A DNA stretch of 64,000 nt, taken from assembly GCA_964017195.1 (NCBI GenBank), contig OZ024898.1, positions 12,663,557 through 12,727,556 of the forward strand, read 5' to 3'. The notes under the pieces were generated by a model. It made no database searches. It saw only the letters and a list, made by a program, of their open reading frames with translations, and had not been told where the DNA came from. A program made the position numbers and the translations under genes. This document shows, piece after piece, positions 12,202 through 24,376 of the stretch (position 1 is its first letter; the number at the start of each line of letters is the position of its first letter). Source of the stretch: Siderastrea radians. Taxonomy: Eukaryota; Cnidaria; Anthozoa; Scleractinia; Rhizangiidae.

Positions 12202-12560
12202 CGCATCGCTGCTCACACACAACACTTCGATCCTACAACACTGCTTTCAGATTTCTCGCCGCGATATCCCGTGGAGAAGATCAAAATCTTTCATTGATGC
12301 CTTCACGTTTGTCACATAACTATCGCTAGAATAGCTCGCAAGATCATCTGCTAACGCGGGTAAGGCTAATCCAGAGAGCTCTGCTATCTTTCAATAAACA
12401 TTTGTTTTGGATATCATCAACAACTTGCCGAACTCGACTCAGCAAGGCCGAGTCGCTTACGTACATCAATGAAACTGAATAGGGGCGGAGAATGAACGAT
12501 GAATGGCGTTATCTCTATGAAACATAGCGCCTTTGTCACGCACTGCCCTTTTAGTGGCTA
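12202..12560 (-). promoter_or_regulatory. probable NDST 5' UTR and promoter region
   Basis: This is the sequence immediately upstream of the NDST start codon. It is less AT-rich than the intron, with scattered CpG. No TATA box or clear initiator was identified, and the transcription start cannot be placed. An out-of-frame ATG at 12206 opens a 21-codon frame that overlaps the start of the coding sequence. Confidence 0.35.
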
Positions 12561-14010
12561 GCCAAAATGAGAGAACAAAGTTAATGGACAAAGATATTAA
12601 TCTCGTAATTTAATTAAGTGTTCGTATTGTGGCAGATGGTGTTAATTATGTAAAATGAGCACATCACGTTGATTTGACAGTACAAGTTGCCCACGAGTAT
12701 TTCAGAGCCCGTTTAGAATGAGTTAATTTTTTTTGTGGAAGACGTCATGTTGTCTTTTAAACACATAAAGCTTATAACCCCGTGACCAACAAAAACTTCC
12801 TTTTAAGCTTCAACTTCCCTTTTAGCTGTTTTGAAAGGAGATTAAATCATGTTCTATTCAAAGATGACCGGAGTTCCATCAGAGACGATATTATTCTTTT
12901 GCGGATGGAGATTTTGTAGTACCCTTTACTTCCTTTACTAAAATTAGAAACGTTTTTTAGTTTCTCTTCACTCATGGTTTCACGTAGTGGCGGCAATTTA
13001 GTAAATCACCGAGCGATACTGCACCAATGGAAAATATCGATCGCAAACAGTATTAATTTAGCATTCGAAGGGTCATTGAATAGTGTTGAATTTTTTTTTC
13101 GCTCGAGGACATAAATTGTCATTATTCATAATTTATTACATTTTGATATGTTCAAGTATAAAGATATCACCGCCGACCGGCAAAGTGAATTCCCTTGAGG
13201 TTTTAATTGCACATTTTAATTTTTAAATCAAGTGTTTTTTGTAATACAATTCATTTGTTTGTTTTATTTCTCTGCAAAAATAATCAAAAAAGGGTTATAT
13301 CTTGTTAGCAAAGGTTAAAGAGCAGTTTTGGCTTTTTAGCATATTTCGGGCGTATATGCGTTGAGTCCGCTGTAAATTGTCTAAATTGCATAATCTGCTC
13401 TTCGAAGAACACGAGAGAAGCTCAACACTGCAATTCTGTAAACAATAAACAATTACTTTTACCAAATCCAAGTACTAAAAAGCTGTATCTTTTTCCCTTT
13501 CTATAACTCAACTGTAGACTGACAAATCTAGTCACTAGTGAATCTGAGAACTTTGTGGGCGACTGTTTGGAATACCCAGACGAACTCTCGCAGTGAGCCA
13601 AAGAAGACACAATCCCTTGATGTATTTCAAATGTTGATTTAATACGGCGCCACAGAAACCGCTATTTCCTTTGCCTGGCTCCAGAGTGTCTAGCTCAGTA
13701 CAATGTTCTTGAATTTTAATTAACAGTTAGTAAAAGCAGTAGACATTTGCAAAACAAATTTGTACCCGTCTGGCACTGTCAAAGCTATTAACTTACTGCC
13801 TCTACAAAAAGTCGCCAAAAAATTGGCCGGTGAAATTTTTGAAAATTCTCTTGGCACAGTATTCTATGAGTCACTGACACAAAAGCTTTCACAAATAATA
13901 ACAGTTTTACTGTCGATAACATCGAGAACACGTGCAGTAACTGAGGGGAAAATAACTCTACTCCTTTTTCATTCTCTTTTTCATCAGTCGCCACACTAGA
14001 GATTATAATC
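12561..14010. other. intergenic, nothing recognised
   Basis: AT-rich sequence with only short random frames on both strands. No exon or repeat family was recognised. Confidence 0.4.
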
Positions 14011-14331
14011 TGGGGGGCGACTCCCATATAAAACTGACGGGGACGCTCGTCGGAATGGCTCGGGCGTTATTGCCCCTGAAGGAGATCATGCTAAAACAGA
14101 CAACCAAATAAGAGCTACAGTGATTTTAATTGCGCCACGGATTGACGCTAAAGATTGACGGCGTTTGGTTTTTTCATGTAGATATTTCTTTATGCACTGC
14201 CCTAGGCGATACGTGTATGGGTAAAAATTTTGGCTTTCCTTCTTGAAAACCCTAAGTGAGACCAAAATCTGCAATTTACACCCCTAAGCGAGACGACGAG
14301 CATCCCCGTCACTTTCATATAGGAAAGTGTC
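14011..14331. mobile_element. MITE with ~30-bp TIRs
   Basis: Left end 'actcccatataaaactgacg' then 'gggacgctcgtcgg'. The right end, reverse-complemented, reads 'ttcctatatgaaagtgacgg' then 'ggatgctcgtcg'. Length is about 320 bp with no coding capacity. It belongs to the coral TIR family starting near GTACTCCCATATGAAA. Confidence 0.65.
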
Positions 14332-14584
14332 GACGTATAAGGATTTATATGAAATTTGATCGCTAGTTTAGTCAGAAAACAAAAAACTGACAATAAACAG
14401 CCAATTAACTGTACATACAAGATCATAATCCTTTTGTTTCCATGTTGTCTCAAAGCCTTTCAACCGCTTTAGGTTTCTGAACTTCCGTTAGCACATTCAA
14501 CAAGTACATCAAAATACGGAATAACAAATGTTCCAAATTATTCCATTCGTGTTTCCAGTTTTCTCTTGTTAAAACCATCCTTTC

Positions 14585-14753
14585 TATGTATCTCCTCTCC
14601 CCTCCGCGCGCAGAGGCCTCCTACAGTCGCACACTTGAGAAAAAACGCGCGGAGGCTCCCATCGTTCCCGCTCTGCCGTTTTCTCTCACCAGCGCTCCAT
14701 TTTTCTTTTGCTGGTGTTTGCTACTAACAGGAGCCTCTGCGGAGGAGAGAGAT
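14585..14753. mobile_element. MITE/hairpin within copy A
   Basis: Left arm 'ctcctctcccctccgcgcgc' then 'agaggcctcct' and right arm 'aggagcctctgcggaggagag' are inverted copies separated by ~110 bp. Confidence 0.5.
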
Positions 14754-14756
14754 GTA

Positions 14757-15713
14757 TAGTACAACCTCGGTAACTCGAACTCTGCAGGGAAACGAAAGTC
14801 AGTTCGAGTTAGAGTTATCGGGGTCGATTGAATACTCAGTTTGCCATGGTAATAATTGATAATTTACTGATTTTTTAGGTTACAGTTTTTATTGATAATT
14901 TACTGATTTTTTAGGTTACAGTACAGTGCAAATTAAACTACCTCGTCAGAAAATCTAACGTTACGTTCTTATGATAATACGGTACTGTGAATGTAACCCG
15001 GGGGGTTGGGGGGTACTCCCGTCAATTTAGGACTGGTGTATGCCGCCAAGGTTCTCAAACCCTGACCCTACTTAAGGGCAGAAAATCGAGAATTGTTACC
15101 CATTTAAAGGCCCAAAACCAAGAAATGGCATCCTATTTTACAGCAACACAAGCTATAAACGTCACTTTAAAATCGCTTTGATAAACTTTATGACGTGTAT
15201 TCGGGTGTGTAGTACAGTTTTAACGGACCATATGTTTTTCGTTTTGCGCGTTGAGGTGGATACTTCAAATTAGTGACCCTATCTAAGGAACATCTAAGGA
15301 TCACAACACCAAAAAATACCAAAAAGGATACCCTATTTAAGGACTCAGCACCTCAAAAACCCTACCCTATCCGGCGGCACATACCTATATAGCGTCTATA
15401 AGGGAGTACCCCCGGGGGGGGGGGTAGTTTTAGTGTTTTAAAAATCCGACTACACGACAAGAAGAGCTAATAGGATATTTCAATGGGCATCCGTGGTGAG
15501 TTGTAAGACCAGAATTTGAGTTATCGGGGTAAATTTTGATCATGAGAAACGAAATTTAGTTCGAGTTAGCAGGGAATTTGAGTTATCTGAGTTCGAGTTA
15601 ACGGAGTAAAAATGGCTGAAAAGTGGGGTTAAATCCATGGGAAATGGGACTACTTAGTTCGAGTAAGTGGGGGAGTTCCAGTTATCCGAGTTCGAGTTAC
15701 CGGGGTTCTACTG
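14757..15713. mobile_element. pogo/Tigger-like nonautonomous element
   Basis: TIRs: left AGTACAACCTCGGTAACTCG, right reverse complement CAGTAGAACCCCGGTAACTC, each continuing GAACTC. Many internal copies of 'gttcgagtta' lie in both orientations. The TIR start CAGTAGAACC is typical of Tigger/pogo relatives. No transposase is present. Another MITE sits inside it at 14996-15426. Confidence 0.6.
14996..15426. mobile_element. MITE nested in the Tigger-like element
   Basis: Left end 'gggggttggggggtactccc' with '...gtatgccgcc'; right end 'ggcggcacatacc...aagggagtacccccgggggg' is its inverted partner. The ~430-bp element interrupts the surrounding cgagtta-rich element. Confidence 0.6.
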
Positions 15714-16526
15714 GTCCTACTGGTTTGCCAGTAGACAGAAGACGCAAAAGGTGAATTGAATGTTCCAACACAGAGTTCCACTTTCAGTCACATTAGCAAC
15801 ATCAAACATTGCACCTCGGGTGCACCTCAGTACAAGATTCTTAGACATGTTATTATATCAAAACTGGAAGTCGACTGTTCTCGTCGACTGTGTATGCTCC
15901 ACAATCAACACAAGTGTAACCACGATATTCTCCTAACAAAAACCTATTCCCGGAAGAACAAACCGCTGTTTGCTGTGATCTAACGCTAACATATTGAATC
16001 TACTGAGCCCATGAATTCATGGAAACGACACAATTTATCACTGAACAGCAGGATCTCCAGACATCCTAGTTATCTGATACATCAGTGCCTAAGAATAACA
16101 AAAGAGTCCTCGACATAGCCCGATGATACAGCGAAGTTCCTCTCTTGGGAATACCGAAGAGCGTGCGAACATCAGCGAATCTTCACGAGAGCTCACGAAA
16201 TTAACCACAGGAATGTGCAACTCCACTACGATAACTCGTAGTTGCTCCGCCCTGTGAACAAAGCCCGCGGAAAAGGAGGTGTTCACTAACTCATATGCGC
16301 GGCTATACGGGCCCCACTGTATCGCTGGATGGAGTCCAATTTTTGACTTTCCAGGTCTGTGATGGGCTCCAATTCTTAGTCTGAGACGGGATCCATGCAC
16401 TTTTCTTTTTCTTTTTCTTTTCCTTTTTGGAAATTTGCATAAGCGTGTTTGATAACTCCTTTGCTTAAATATTTTGTCGGTCAGTTGGTGTGACTTGTTT
16501 GGTATTTCTCCTTTCTAATTGTGATC

Positions 16527-17133
16527 GGTATTACACTCAAACGAAGAAAACCGTGAACACTGAAAATATTTCTGGAATGTTCATTGTGTTTTGACCAATC
16601 ACGTGCGATACCTTGTAACCGCAGAAAACGAATGGGTTGCTCAGTCACGGAAAGGATTTGGTTCTCAAGTTGTTTCGAAAGACCTCAAGATTTAACGATT
16701 TCGGCCTAAATAAATCGAGTCAGCTGTGCTATCAGAAATAATAGCAGCTTTGGGAATTTTAAGGGAGGACATTGCAATTTTTACATCAAGGTGAAATAAC
16801 TGGCGCTTGAGTTGCTTTTATTTGAAATGCCGGAACCGCTAATCGTTGGGCCGCCATGTCGAAAAATTTTATTCTCCAAAAGCCCTCAAACATATTTTTG
16901 CTTGCGTAGTGCATGTGGCTCTCAGATAGAAAGGAATAGTAATTTCAATTCCTGTAAGATAAAGATGAAGATTAAATCTTGAGGCCTTTCAAAACAATTC
17001 AAGAACCAACTCGATTCCGTGACTGAGAAACCCGTTCGTTTTCTGCGGTTACAAGGTCTCGCGCGTGATTGGTCAAAACACACATTCCAGGAATATTTTC
17101 AGTGTTCACGGTTTTCTTCGTTTGAGTGTAAAT
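16527..17133. mobile_element. foldback element with ~160-bp inverted arms
   Basis: Left arm starts 'ttacactcaaacgaagaaaa' and continues through 'tgaccaatcacgtgcgatac' to 'ctcaagattt'. The right arm runs from 'aaatcttgaggcctttc' through 'cgcgcgtgattggtcaaaac' to 'ttttcttcgtttgagtgtaa'. The arms are long, imperfect inverted copies around a ~280-bp spacer. No coding capacity. Confidence 0.75.
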
Positions 17134-18186
17134 GTGCAAAAATAATCACTTTCTATCCTCTCCCCTCTGTAGTCCATAAAGTATAATATGTAACTCTTTT
17201 GATTGAGATGGGAGAGCAGATTAGAGCACCGTTCGGTCAGAGACGGGTCTGGGGTTTCCTAACCACCCCCCCAACCCGGAGGAGAGTAGTTGTCAATTAT
17301 TCCCCGAAGTGGAGGTAAATATTTCTCACTCTTCACTGGCATGACTCAGATGAATAATTCTTTTTAGTATATACCTAATCAGTGGATAACCAGCACCAAA
17401 TCCTCAAATAGTTTCCTTTTTTACCGAGAAACGAACTTAAAAACTCGCGCGTGAAATCCATGATAATACCTTGAGGTCAATAGCAGATACTATCCCGAGT
17501 TTGAGTAGCCAATCAGGAGCGAGAAAAAAACACTATCCACTGATTTTGTTATATTTTATCTTGCGCTCTGACTGGCAACTTAACTTGTTGCCCATTACCA
17601 GATACAAGCTCATGTTAGGTTCATGAGCTATGATGAATTCTTAACACTAAATAAATTTTACAGGGTTCTTTTTATGCAAAATGCATATCACAAAATGAAA
17701 ATTTGCAAAAATTCCATGCCAAACCGTAGTTGCTAGAATTAACAATTTTGAATTCTCCGACAACCCTGTATTGTCAGTATTTTGCAATACAGTGACAAAC
17801 AAGAAATTCTGAAGAGTTTACAGGCGGCGGATAGTCTCTTAACCCCCCTCCGCCCCCCCCCCCCGTTCCCCCCCTCCCCTTTTCCTAAGGAAAAAAGGTT
17901 TAACTTTGGTAGTTCGTGGTTTCCAGTGATCTGTTATGGACAAATTGCACTTCCGGTGTGTAAGGAATTAAATGTATGTATGCAACTTGAGAACTTCGTT
18001 TGTTTGTAACCAGTGACCTCTGTACGACTCTAGCGAAACAAGAGAAAACCCTGTGGCTTTACCTGGAGAAATAAATCATTCTTAAACCGTGATATGGTTA
18101 AGTACGGTCCGTAGGCATTCACGACAAAAGTTTCAGCCTTCAGGCAAGGGCTCCATTCGGATCCTAACGACACGAGTGCAAGTAGC

Positions 18187-18266
18187 CTGTTCCAGGCGTT
18201 CAGATAGTGGAGCGCGAGCGAAAAATAAAGCGAGCGAAAGAGCGGAACAGCCTGGAACAGGCTAGA
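18187..18266. repeat. short hairpin repeat
   Basis: Exact 14-bp arms AGCCTGTTCCAGGC and GCCTGGAACAGGCT flank ~52 bp containing 'gcgagcgaaa' motifs. I recognise this as a short element common in cnidarian genomes. Confidence 0.6.
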
Positions 18267-18293
18267 GTGCAAGCTAATTGCAATCTATTTTTA

Positions 18294-18356
18294 TAGCGGA
18301 GCCAGCGCGCTAGCGCGTCAGCGGAGCCCCATTGCTAAGGAAATTTGGTAATCTAT
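18294..18356 (+). repeat. host repeat S copy 1, left part
   Basis: 'gcggagccccattgctaagg' then 'aaatttggtaatctat' matches the reverse complement of 41290-41330 ('gcggagcaccattgctatgc', 'aaatttggtaacctat'). The copy continues at 24468 after the hAT-like insertion. Confidence 0.7.
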
Positions 18357-20271
18357 CAGGAGCAGGAGGGAGTGATGAACTCGCCGCTCGGCTGGTTCGA
18401 GGTGTCTGGCCATCGTGACGTCACGACGTGAAAAGCGCGCGAGTTTGCCGAGTCTTCAAAAATGGCGCTGGCAACTATGTTAGAGTTCGGGCTACAAACG
18501 TATTTTTTGTGCTACTAAGCTTTCAGCTAAGCTTGTTTTCTTGGGTAATGGAATTTTAGTCATCCCTTTTTTCGATATAGGTAAGTGGCTCTTTGTCTTA
18601 ACGTTAAAATCACACTTAAATAATGTTTTAACAGTCATGTTTACTCTCTGGGATCGAAGAATTATGCGGGAAAATTGTTATTGTCCGCGTCCCAAAAAGT
18701 GTGTTTATTTCAGTTATATACCACAGGGAAACTTGAAACTTGGCTACGGACTAGCGTATAGTTTAACAAAAGTACCCAAGTTGAAACAAGTGGTATAGTA
18801 TTTGCAAAAAAAATGATCAGTCCGTTTGTTTAGCTGAGTATAATAGAAGGCGAACCTAGAAGGGTATGTTTAGCACTTAAAAGTTAACTTTTCTTACAGT
18901 ATTTGCTTCCATCTTCTGTATAAGGAAAGAATAGTGATATTTAATTGCTAGGGAAAGAGTAATCGAACTTAGTAAATTCTTGCCACCTCATTTAACCCGT
19001 GTAAACTACACTTTTGCAGAACAACATAAAAATCTGAATCAGCTCGCAAATTATGCGGGCGCCTGAGGAAACAAGTCTTCGCTGATCTGGTTCTGTACTT
19101 TTTTATGAAAACTAATAGATATATTTGAGTACCATTTGGATCAGTGATTCAGTGATTTATTCTCAATACCTCCAGTTTCCTCTAGATTCAGTTGCTGTCC
19201 AGGTTGCATAGTGTTTTAGAAAGAGTTTGACCGTCTACTTGATCCACAACTAGCTACAACTGACGATGACCGTTTCGCAAATAAATTGAATTGGTCCTGT
19301 CATTTGATTTTCAAAGATTAATTACTTTTAAAACAGTCAAACTGAGGACCATTCTAGTAAAGAGAGAGCCTTGTTAACCCTTAACATCAGTAACCTGAGA
19401 AAGTTGGCGTTTTAGATAAACTGTGGTTTTTTATAATTATTCGATAAGAGATCAGCAGAAATTTGGCCGGAAAGCCGGCGTGTCAGCTGTTTTGCCTCGC
19501 CTCCAGCAATTATGTTATAGCATGCAGCATACCTTTCGTTCTTTTATTGTTTTGATCAATTCTTTTTGAGAAACTGGACTGTAAACATTTGCGAGGAAGC
19601 CATTTGTTAGCTTTCCTTTGAATTTCCGGGGCAGATTTATATGTGACGTTGTTCAAGTTGTTGTCATCTTTGTCGTTTTTTACAAGATAGTTTAGCAAAT
19701 TAAGGAATTACTGTGGTCCATTATTAACTTCGAACCAAGCAGATGAATTCACAGTAAACGTTTCTTTGTATTGGAGTATTCTTCTCCACATTTTAATGAT
19801 GTTTAAAGCCACTGATCATTTTAATGAAAGTGTTACGCTATTTTATTTTCCCAAAATTGGAAAGAGTTTATACATATAAAAGTTATGTTTTTGTCTCCAA
19901 GCGACACATCTTAGGGTTTGTGAGATACAGCTTCTGAAAGGTGATCTTGATCACGATTTCAATCGATCGACCAAAGCGTCCATGAAATCTTTTGAGTCTT
20001 ATCGCCAATTGGTTATTTTGTTTTGAGGACCAATTTGCATTAAGAATACTTTTTATGTTATAGCATGCAGCATACCTTTCGTTCTTTTATTGTTTTGATC
20101 AATTCTTTTTGAGAAACTGGACTGTAAACATTTGCGAGGAAGCCATTTGTTAGCTTTCCTTTGAATTTCCGGGGCAGATTTATATGTGACGTCACGATGG
20201 CCAGACACCTCGGTTTTTCATTCGCCAATACCGGCGCTTGTGCCCAGGCCCAAGTTCATCACTCCCTCCTG
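18357..20271. mobile_element. composite unit 1 (1.9 kb)
   Basis: Bounded by CAGGAG and CCCTCCTG. Its body is over 90% similar by eye to 20274-21894. It contains a ~140-bp segment at about 19508-19649 that is absent at the same place in unit 2 and recurs near 20051-20190. The 85-codon frame at 18541 is shared with unit 2 but broken there by an early stop, so it is unlikely to be coding. Confidence 0.7.
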
Positions 20272-21894
20272 ATCAGGAGGGAGTGATGAACTCGCCGCTC
20301 GGCTGGTTCGAGGTGTCTGGCCATCGTGACGTCACGACGTGAAAAGCGCGCGAGTTTGCCGAGTCTTCAAAAATGGCGCTGGCAACTATGTATTTTTTGT
20401 GCTATTAAGCTTTCAGCTAAGCTTGTTTTCTTGGGTAATGGAATTTTAGTCATCCCTTTTTTCGATATAGGTAAGTGGCTCTTTGTCTTAACGTTGAAAT
20501 CACACTTAAATAATGTTTTAAGAGTCATGTTTACTCTCTGCGATCGAAGAATTATGCGGGAAAATTGTTATTGTCCGCGTCCCAAAAAGTGTGTTTATTT
20601 CAGTTATATACCACAGGGAAACTTGAAACTTGGCTACTGACTAGCCTATAGTTTAACAAAAGTACTTAAGTTGAAACAAGTGGTATAATATTTGCCAAAA
20701 AATGATCAGTCCCTTTGTTTAGCTGAGTATAATAGAAGGCGAACCTAGAAGGGTATGTTTAGCACTTAAAAGTTAACTTTTCTTACAGTATTTGCTTCCA
20801 TCTTCTGTATAAGGAAAGAGTAGTGATATTTAATTGCTAGGGAAAGAGTAATCGAACTTAGTACATTTTTGGCACCTCATTTAACCCGTGTAAACTACAC
20901 TTTTGCAGAACAACATAAAAATCTGAATCAGCTCGCAAATTATGCGGGCGCCTGAGGAAACAAGGCTTCGCTAATCTGGTTCTGTACTTTTTTATGAAAA
21001 CTAATAGATATATTTGAGTACCATTTGGATCAGTGATTCAGTGATTTATTCTCAATACCTCCAGTTTCCTCTAGATTCAGTTGCTGTCCAGGTTGCAGTG
21101 TTTTAGAAAGAGATTGACCGTCTTCTTGATCCACAACTGACGATGACCGTTTCGCAAATAAATTGAATTGGTCCTGTCATTTGATTTTCAAAGATTAATT
21201 AATTTTAAAACAGTCAAACTGAGGACCATTCTAGTAAAGAGAGAGCCTTGTTAACCCTTAACATCAGTAACCTGAAAAAGTTCGCGTTTTAGACAAACTG
21301 TGGTTTTTTATAATTATTCGATAAGAGATCAGCACAAATTTGGCCGGAAAGCCGGCGTGTCAGCTGTTTTGCCTCGCCTCCAGCAAATGTTGTCATCTTT
21401 GTCGTTTTTTACAAGATAGTTTAGCAAAGTAAGGAATTACTGTGATCCATTATTAACTTCGAACCAAGCACATGAATTCACAGTAAACGTTTCTTTGCAT
21501 TGGAGTATTCTTCTCCACATTATAATGATGTTTAAAGCCACTGATCATTTTAATGAAATTGTTACGCAATTTTATTTTCCTAAAATTGGAAAGAGTTTAT
21601 ACATATAAAAGTTATGTTTTTGTCTCCAAGCGACACATCTTAGGGTTTGTGAGATACAGCTTCTGAAAGGTGATCTTGATCACGATTTCAATCGATCGAC
21701 CAAAGCGTCCATGAAATCTTTTGAGTCTTATCGCCAATTGGTTATTTTGTTTTGAGGACCAATTTGCATTAAGAATACTTTTTATATTATAGCATGCAGC
21801 ATACCTTTCGTTCTTTTATTGTTTTGATCTGTTCTTTTTGAGAAACTGGACTGTAAACATTTGCGAGGAAGCCATTTGTTAACTTTCCTTTGAA

Positions 21895-22039
21895 TAGGCT
21901 TCTTTCGATATACTAAAATTCAGCTTGGTAGCGAGGCCTAGAGGACACAAATAAAAGAAATTTTACAAGCATGTTTATTCATTTCTTTTCCTCTAGGCCT
22001 CGCTACCAAGCTGAATTTTAATATATCGAAAGAAGCCTA
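21895..22039. mobile_element. palindromic MITE, 145 bp
   Basis: Arms TAGGCTTCTTTCGATATACT.. and its near-perfect inverse run to 'aatatatcgaaagaagccta', with ~55-bp arms including 'cagcttggtagcgaggccta'. It is inserted between 'tttgaa' and 'tttccgg', which are contiguous in unit 1. Confidence 0.8.
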
Positions 22040-22056
22040 TTTCCGGGGCAGATTTA

Positions 22057-24376
22057 CCTTGCATACGGCAGCTGAGCCCGCGGTACGAGCGGCGGTCAAA
22101 ACCGTGGTGTCCTCGCGGTGTCCTCTCGGTGTTCTCGTGTTCTGCGAAATAGGCCTTTCACCTTTGTCACAAGGTGCCATATTGAGTTCCCGGAGAATAA
22201 AAAGCTTTGTTTTTCCATGTCTAAACTCTTTCTCAAGTGTTTCACTGCGAGGCTAGACGGGAAAAATGTTTTGTTTTTATGCTAAATAGAACGCTAAATA
22301 GTAGCCGCGCAAAAAAGGTCTCAGAATGCTACGACTGAAAACAGAGGAAACTCCAGTATTTTGCGACTTGTAAGCAAAAGCAAGAGTTTATAGTGACTGA
22401 AGCGTAGATTGAGTTGACTTTGCGGAAAAAAATTTCCTGTTGTTCTACTCATGTACTTTTTGCATTAAGGGGTTTTGTGCGCTTGCAACAAAGGTAAAAA
22501 TTAGTACGAATACCGAAACCGCTAGCGTGTGTTTTGTGTGGCTTGTGTTGGATTAAAAGTGTGCATTGATTAAAGGATATTAAAAGCGACAAGACGATGA
22601 CTAAAACCGTTTAAAACCGTAATATTTCACCAGAATTTATTTCTTATATCAGAGGAGTTGACTCGAGCTGCTCTATTTCCAGCGGGCCCCACTGGGATCA
22701 AATTCAAAGAAATTACAACGCCATCACGAGAGCTAACAGTCCAGTAAGACTTTTTCCGGTTTTACATGATCTGGAAAACAGAAGTTGAATTGACATTAGC
22801 ATCGTTACAAGTTAAATGGCGTTACGAGTGCTTGTTAAGAAAGAAAAAATTATCACACTTTCCAATTTTCTGATCTAAGCCGCCCAAGTTTCAAAAGACA
22901 CGTTTACATAGCTTAATGCAATTACCACCCAAGAAATAAGCTTATACTAAACAGCCGTATCATAAATTTGTTAATTGGTTTCTAAAGAACAACTTCATCT
23001 CTTAGAGTCGTCTGTGATTATCGGTTCTTTCTCTTTGCAACGAATCCGATGTAACATAAAGTTTTACATTTCCAAATCTCTTTCGGTACTGCGGACTGAT
23101 GCAGGACCCCTTTGATCAGCATTTTGCTCTTTTAAAATTACTTTCACCTCTCCATTTTGAATAAACTCCTCCTGCCTGAATCCTAGAGTAGTTCTAAAAT
23201 TTGTTGCTTTTAATTATAACAATTTAAATCTTCTTGAAATTTCGTGAGAAATTACACATTTCGTCTCTTTCCTCTCTGTCTGTAAAAGTCGATTGATTGA
23301 ACTTACCTGACGTGGAAATTGAAGCGAGAAAAAAAAAAAGAAGACATATCAATAAACTTTGTTCCTGCAATTACCGTTCCAATCCAAGTTAGTCAAGTTA
23401 ATTGTCCACTTAAAAAGACGAGCTAGGTGATAAATATTTTACTTTCCGTGGTGAATAAAGCAAGCAAAAATGTCGTTTCCTCGGCGGTCCGCGTGTTGTT
23501 TTTGCTTGGCCTGAATTTCAGGTGAGTTTTGACTTTTGAGAAGAAAAGTAATTTTCTGCGGCTTTTGACTTCGAGCTTTTTGCTGTTACGATGACACCAG
23601 GAAGCTGCAAATTCCAAAAAGGCCTTTTCGTTCGTCTCCGGGTATGTGGAAAATTGTACTAAGTTGCCCATTTCCAATTTGAAGCATCAGCTGTGTAGCG
23701 CAACCATACAACGACCGTGGATCATATTGGTCATACGTTAATGATGTATCTCTGAACTGATTAACAGGACATTTATCCCTAACCGATAAGACCAATCTCG
23801 TTGAGATGCAACGACAATTTTGACAGCAGGCAGTCACAGCTGCAGGCACAGCTGGAAGTTGGTGTGAATTAAAACCGGACATGAAGTACACGACGAAAAC
23901 AGGTATGAAGTGACCGAAGATCTTTACAAGGACAGAAGACGGATTGTACCCGACGCTACTCAGAGCTGCTCAGTTAGCGGACATCCATGTGATAAACGAG
24001 GCCAAGGAGAGTGAAAGGGAGGTGAAGTTTCTTGTGAAAAATAATATTCAGTAGGACAAGAGGAAAACTTTTACAACCTCCTTCGCATTCAAGTCCAGTT
24101 ATAGCGAAGTCTCTCGCCGCAGATAAAAGTTTTGAATGGATCCTGGTTGCTCATCCAGTCCATATCATTGCAAACAGTTGTGACTTGTAATAAACTGAAG
24201 GCAAGCGGTAAATTTGAAGAAAACGCTGAAATAAAACCGCACTTCCACAGTATAAACTTCGCTGATCACGCAGAAATCGAAGCGAAGACCACAAAATCTG
24301 CGTGACGTCAGGACACCACAGTTTTTCCCGCCTACTGAATGCTGATTGGTTAATTCAAATTTCACCGTATGCAAGG
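22057..24376. mobile_element. 2.3-kb TIR element with TA target duplication, unknown family
   Basis: Ends CCTTGCATACGG and CCGTATGCAAGG are exact inverted copies. Subterminal 'gtggtgtcctcgcg' and 'aggacaccac' also pair. Removing it with one TA restores unit 1's 'gatttatatgtg'. On the minus strand at 23423-23891 two overlapping frames include CISTRLVLSVRDKCP and DQYDPRSLYGCATQLML. They are not recognised and may be a decayed gene. Confidence 0.6.

Larger units (their letters stand above)
14337..16260 (+). repeat. dispersed repeat copy A, split by nested MITEs
   Basis: 14337-14584 and 15716-16260 are together collinear with 36999-37790: both share 'aaatttgatcgctagtttag', 'tcaaagcctttcaaccgc'-type text and 'ttttctcttgttaaaac', then 'cgcaaaaggtgaattgaatg'/'cacaaaaggtgacttgaatg' and 'gggaataccgaa...cgaacatcagcgaatc'-type text. 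In copy A about 1.1 kb of MITEs (14585-15713) separates the halves. The nature of the parent element is unknown. Confidence 0.6.
16261..18280. other. intergenic, repeats only
   Basis: No gene recognised. It contains a pyrimidine tract (16403-16425), the foldback element at 16527-17133, a polyC run (17841-17878) and a hairpin repeat (18187-18266). Confidence 0.4.

Noticed and set aside
18541..18798. 85-codon frame shared by the two composite units
   Set aside because: The second copy (20326-20640) has a stop in the middle of the shared part, and the similarity is equal in coding and noncoding parts.
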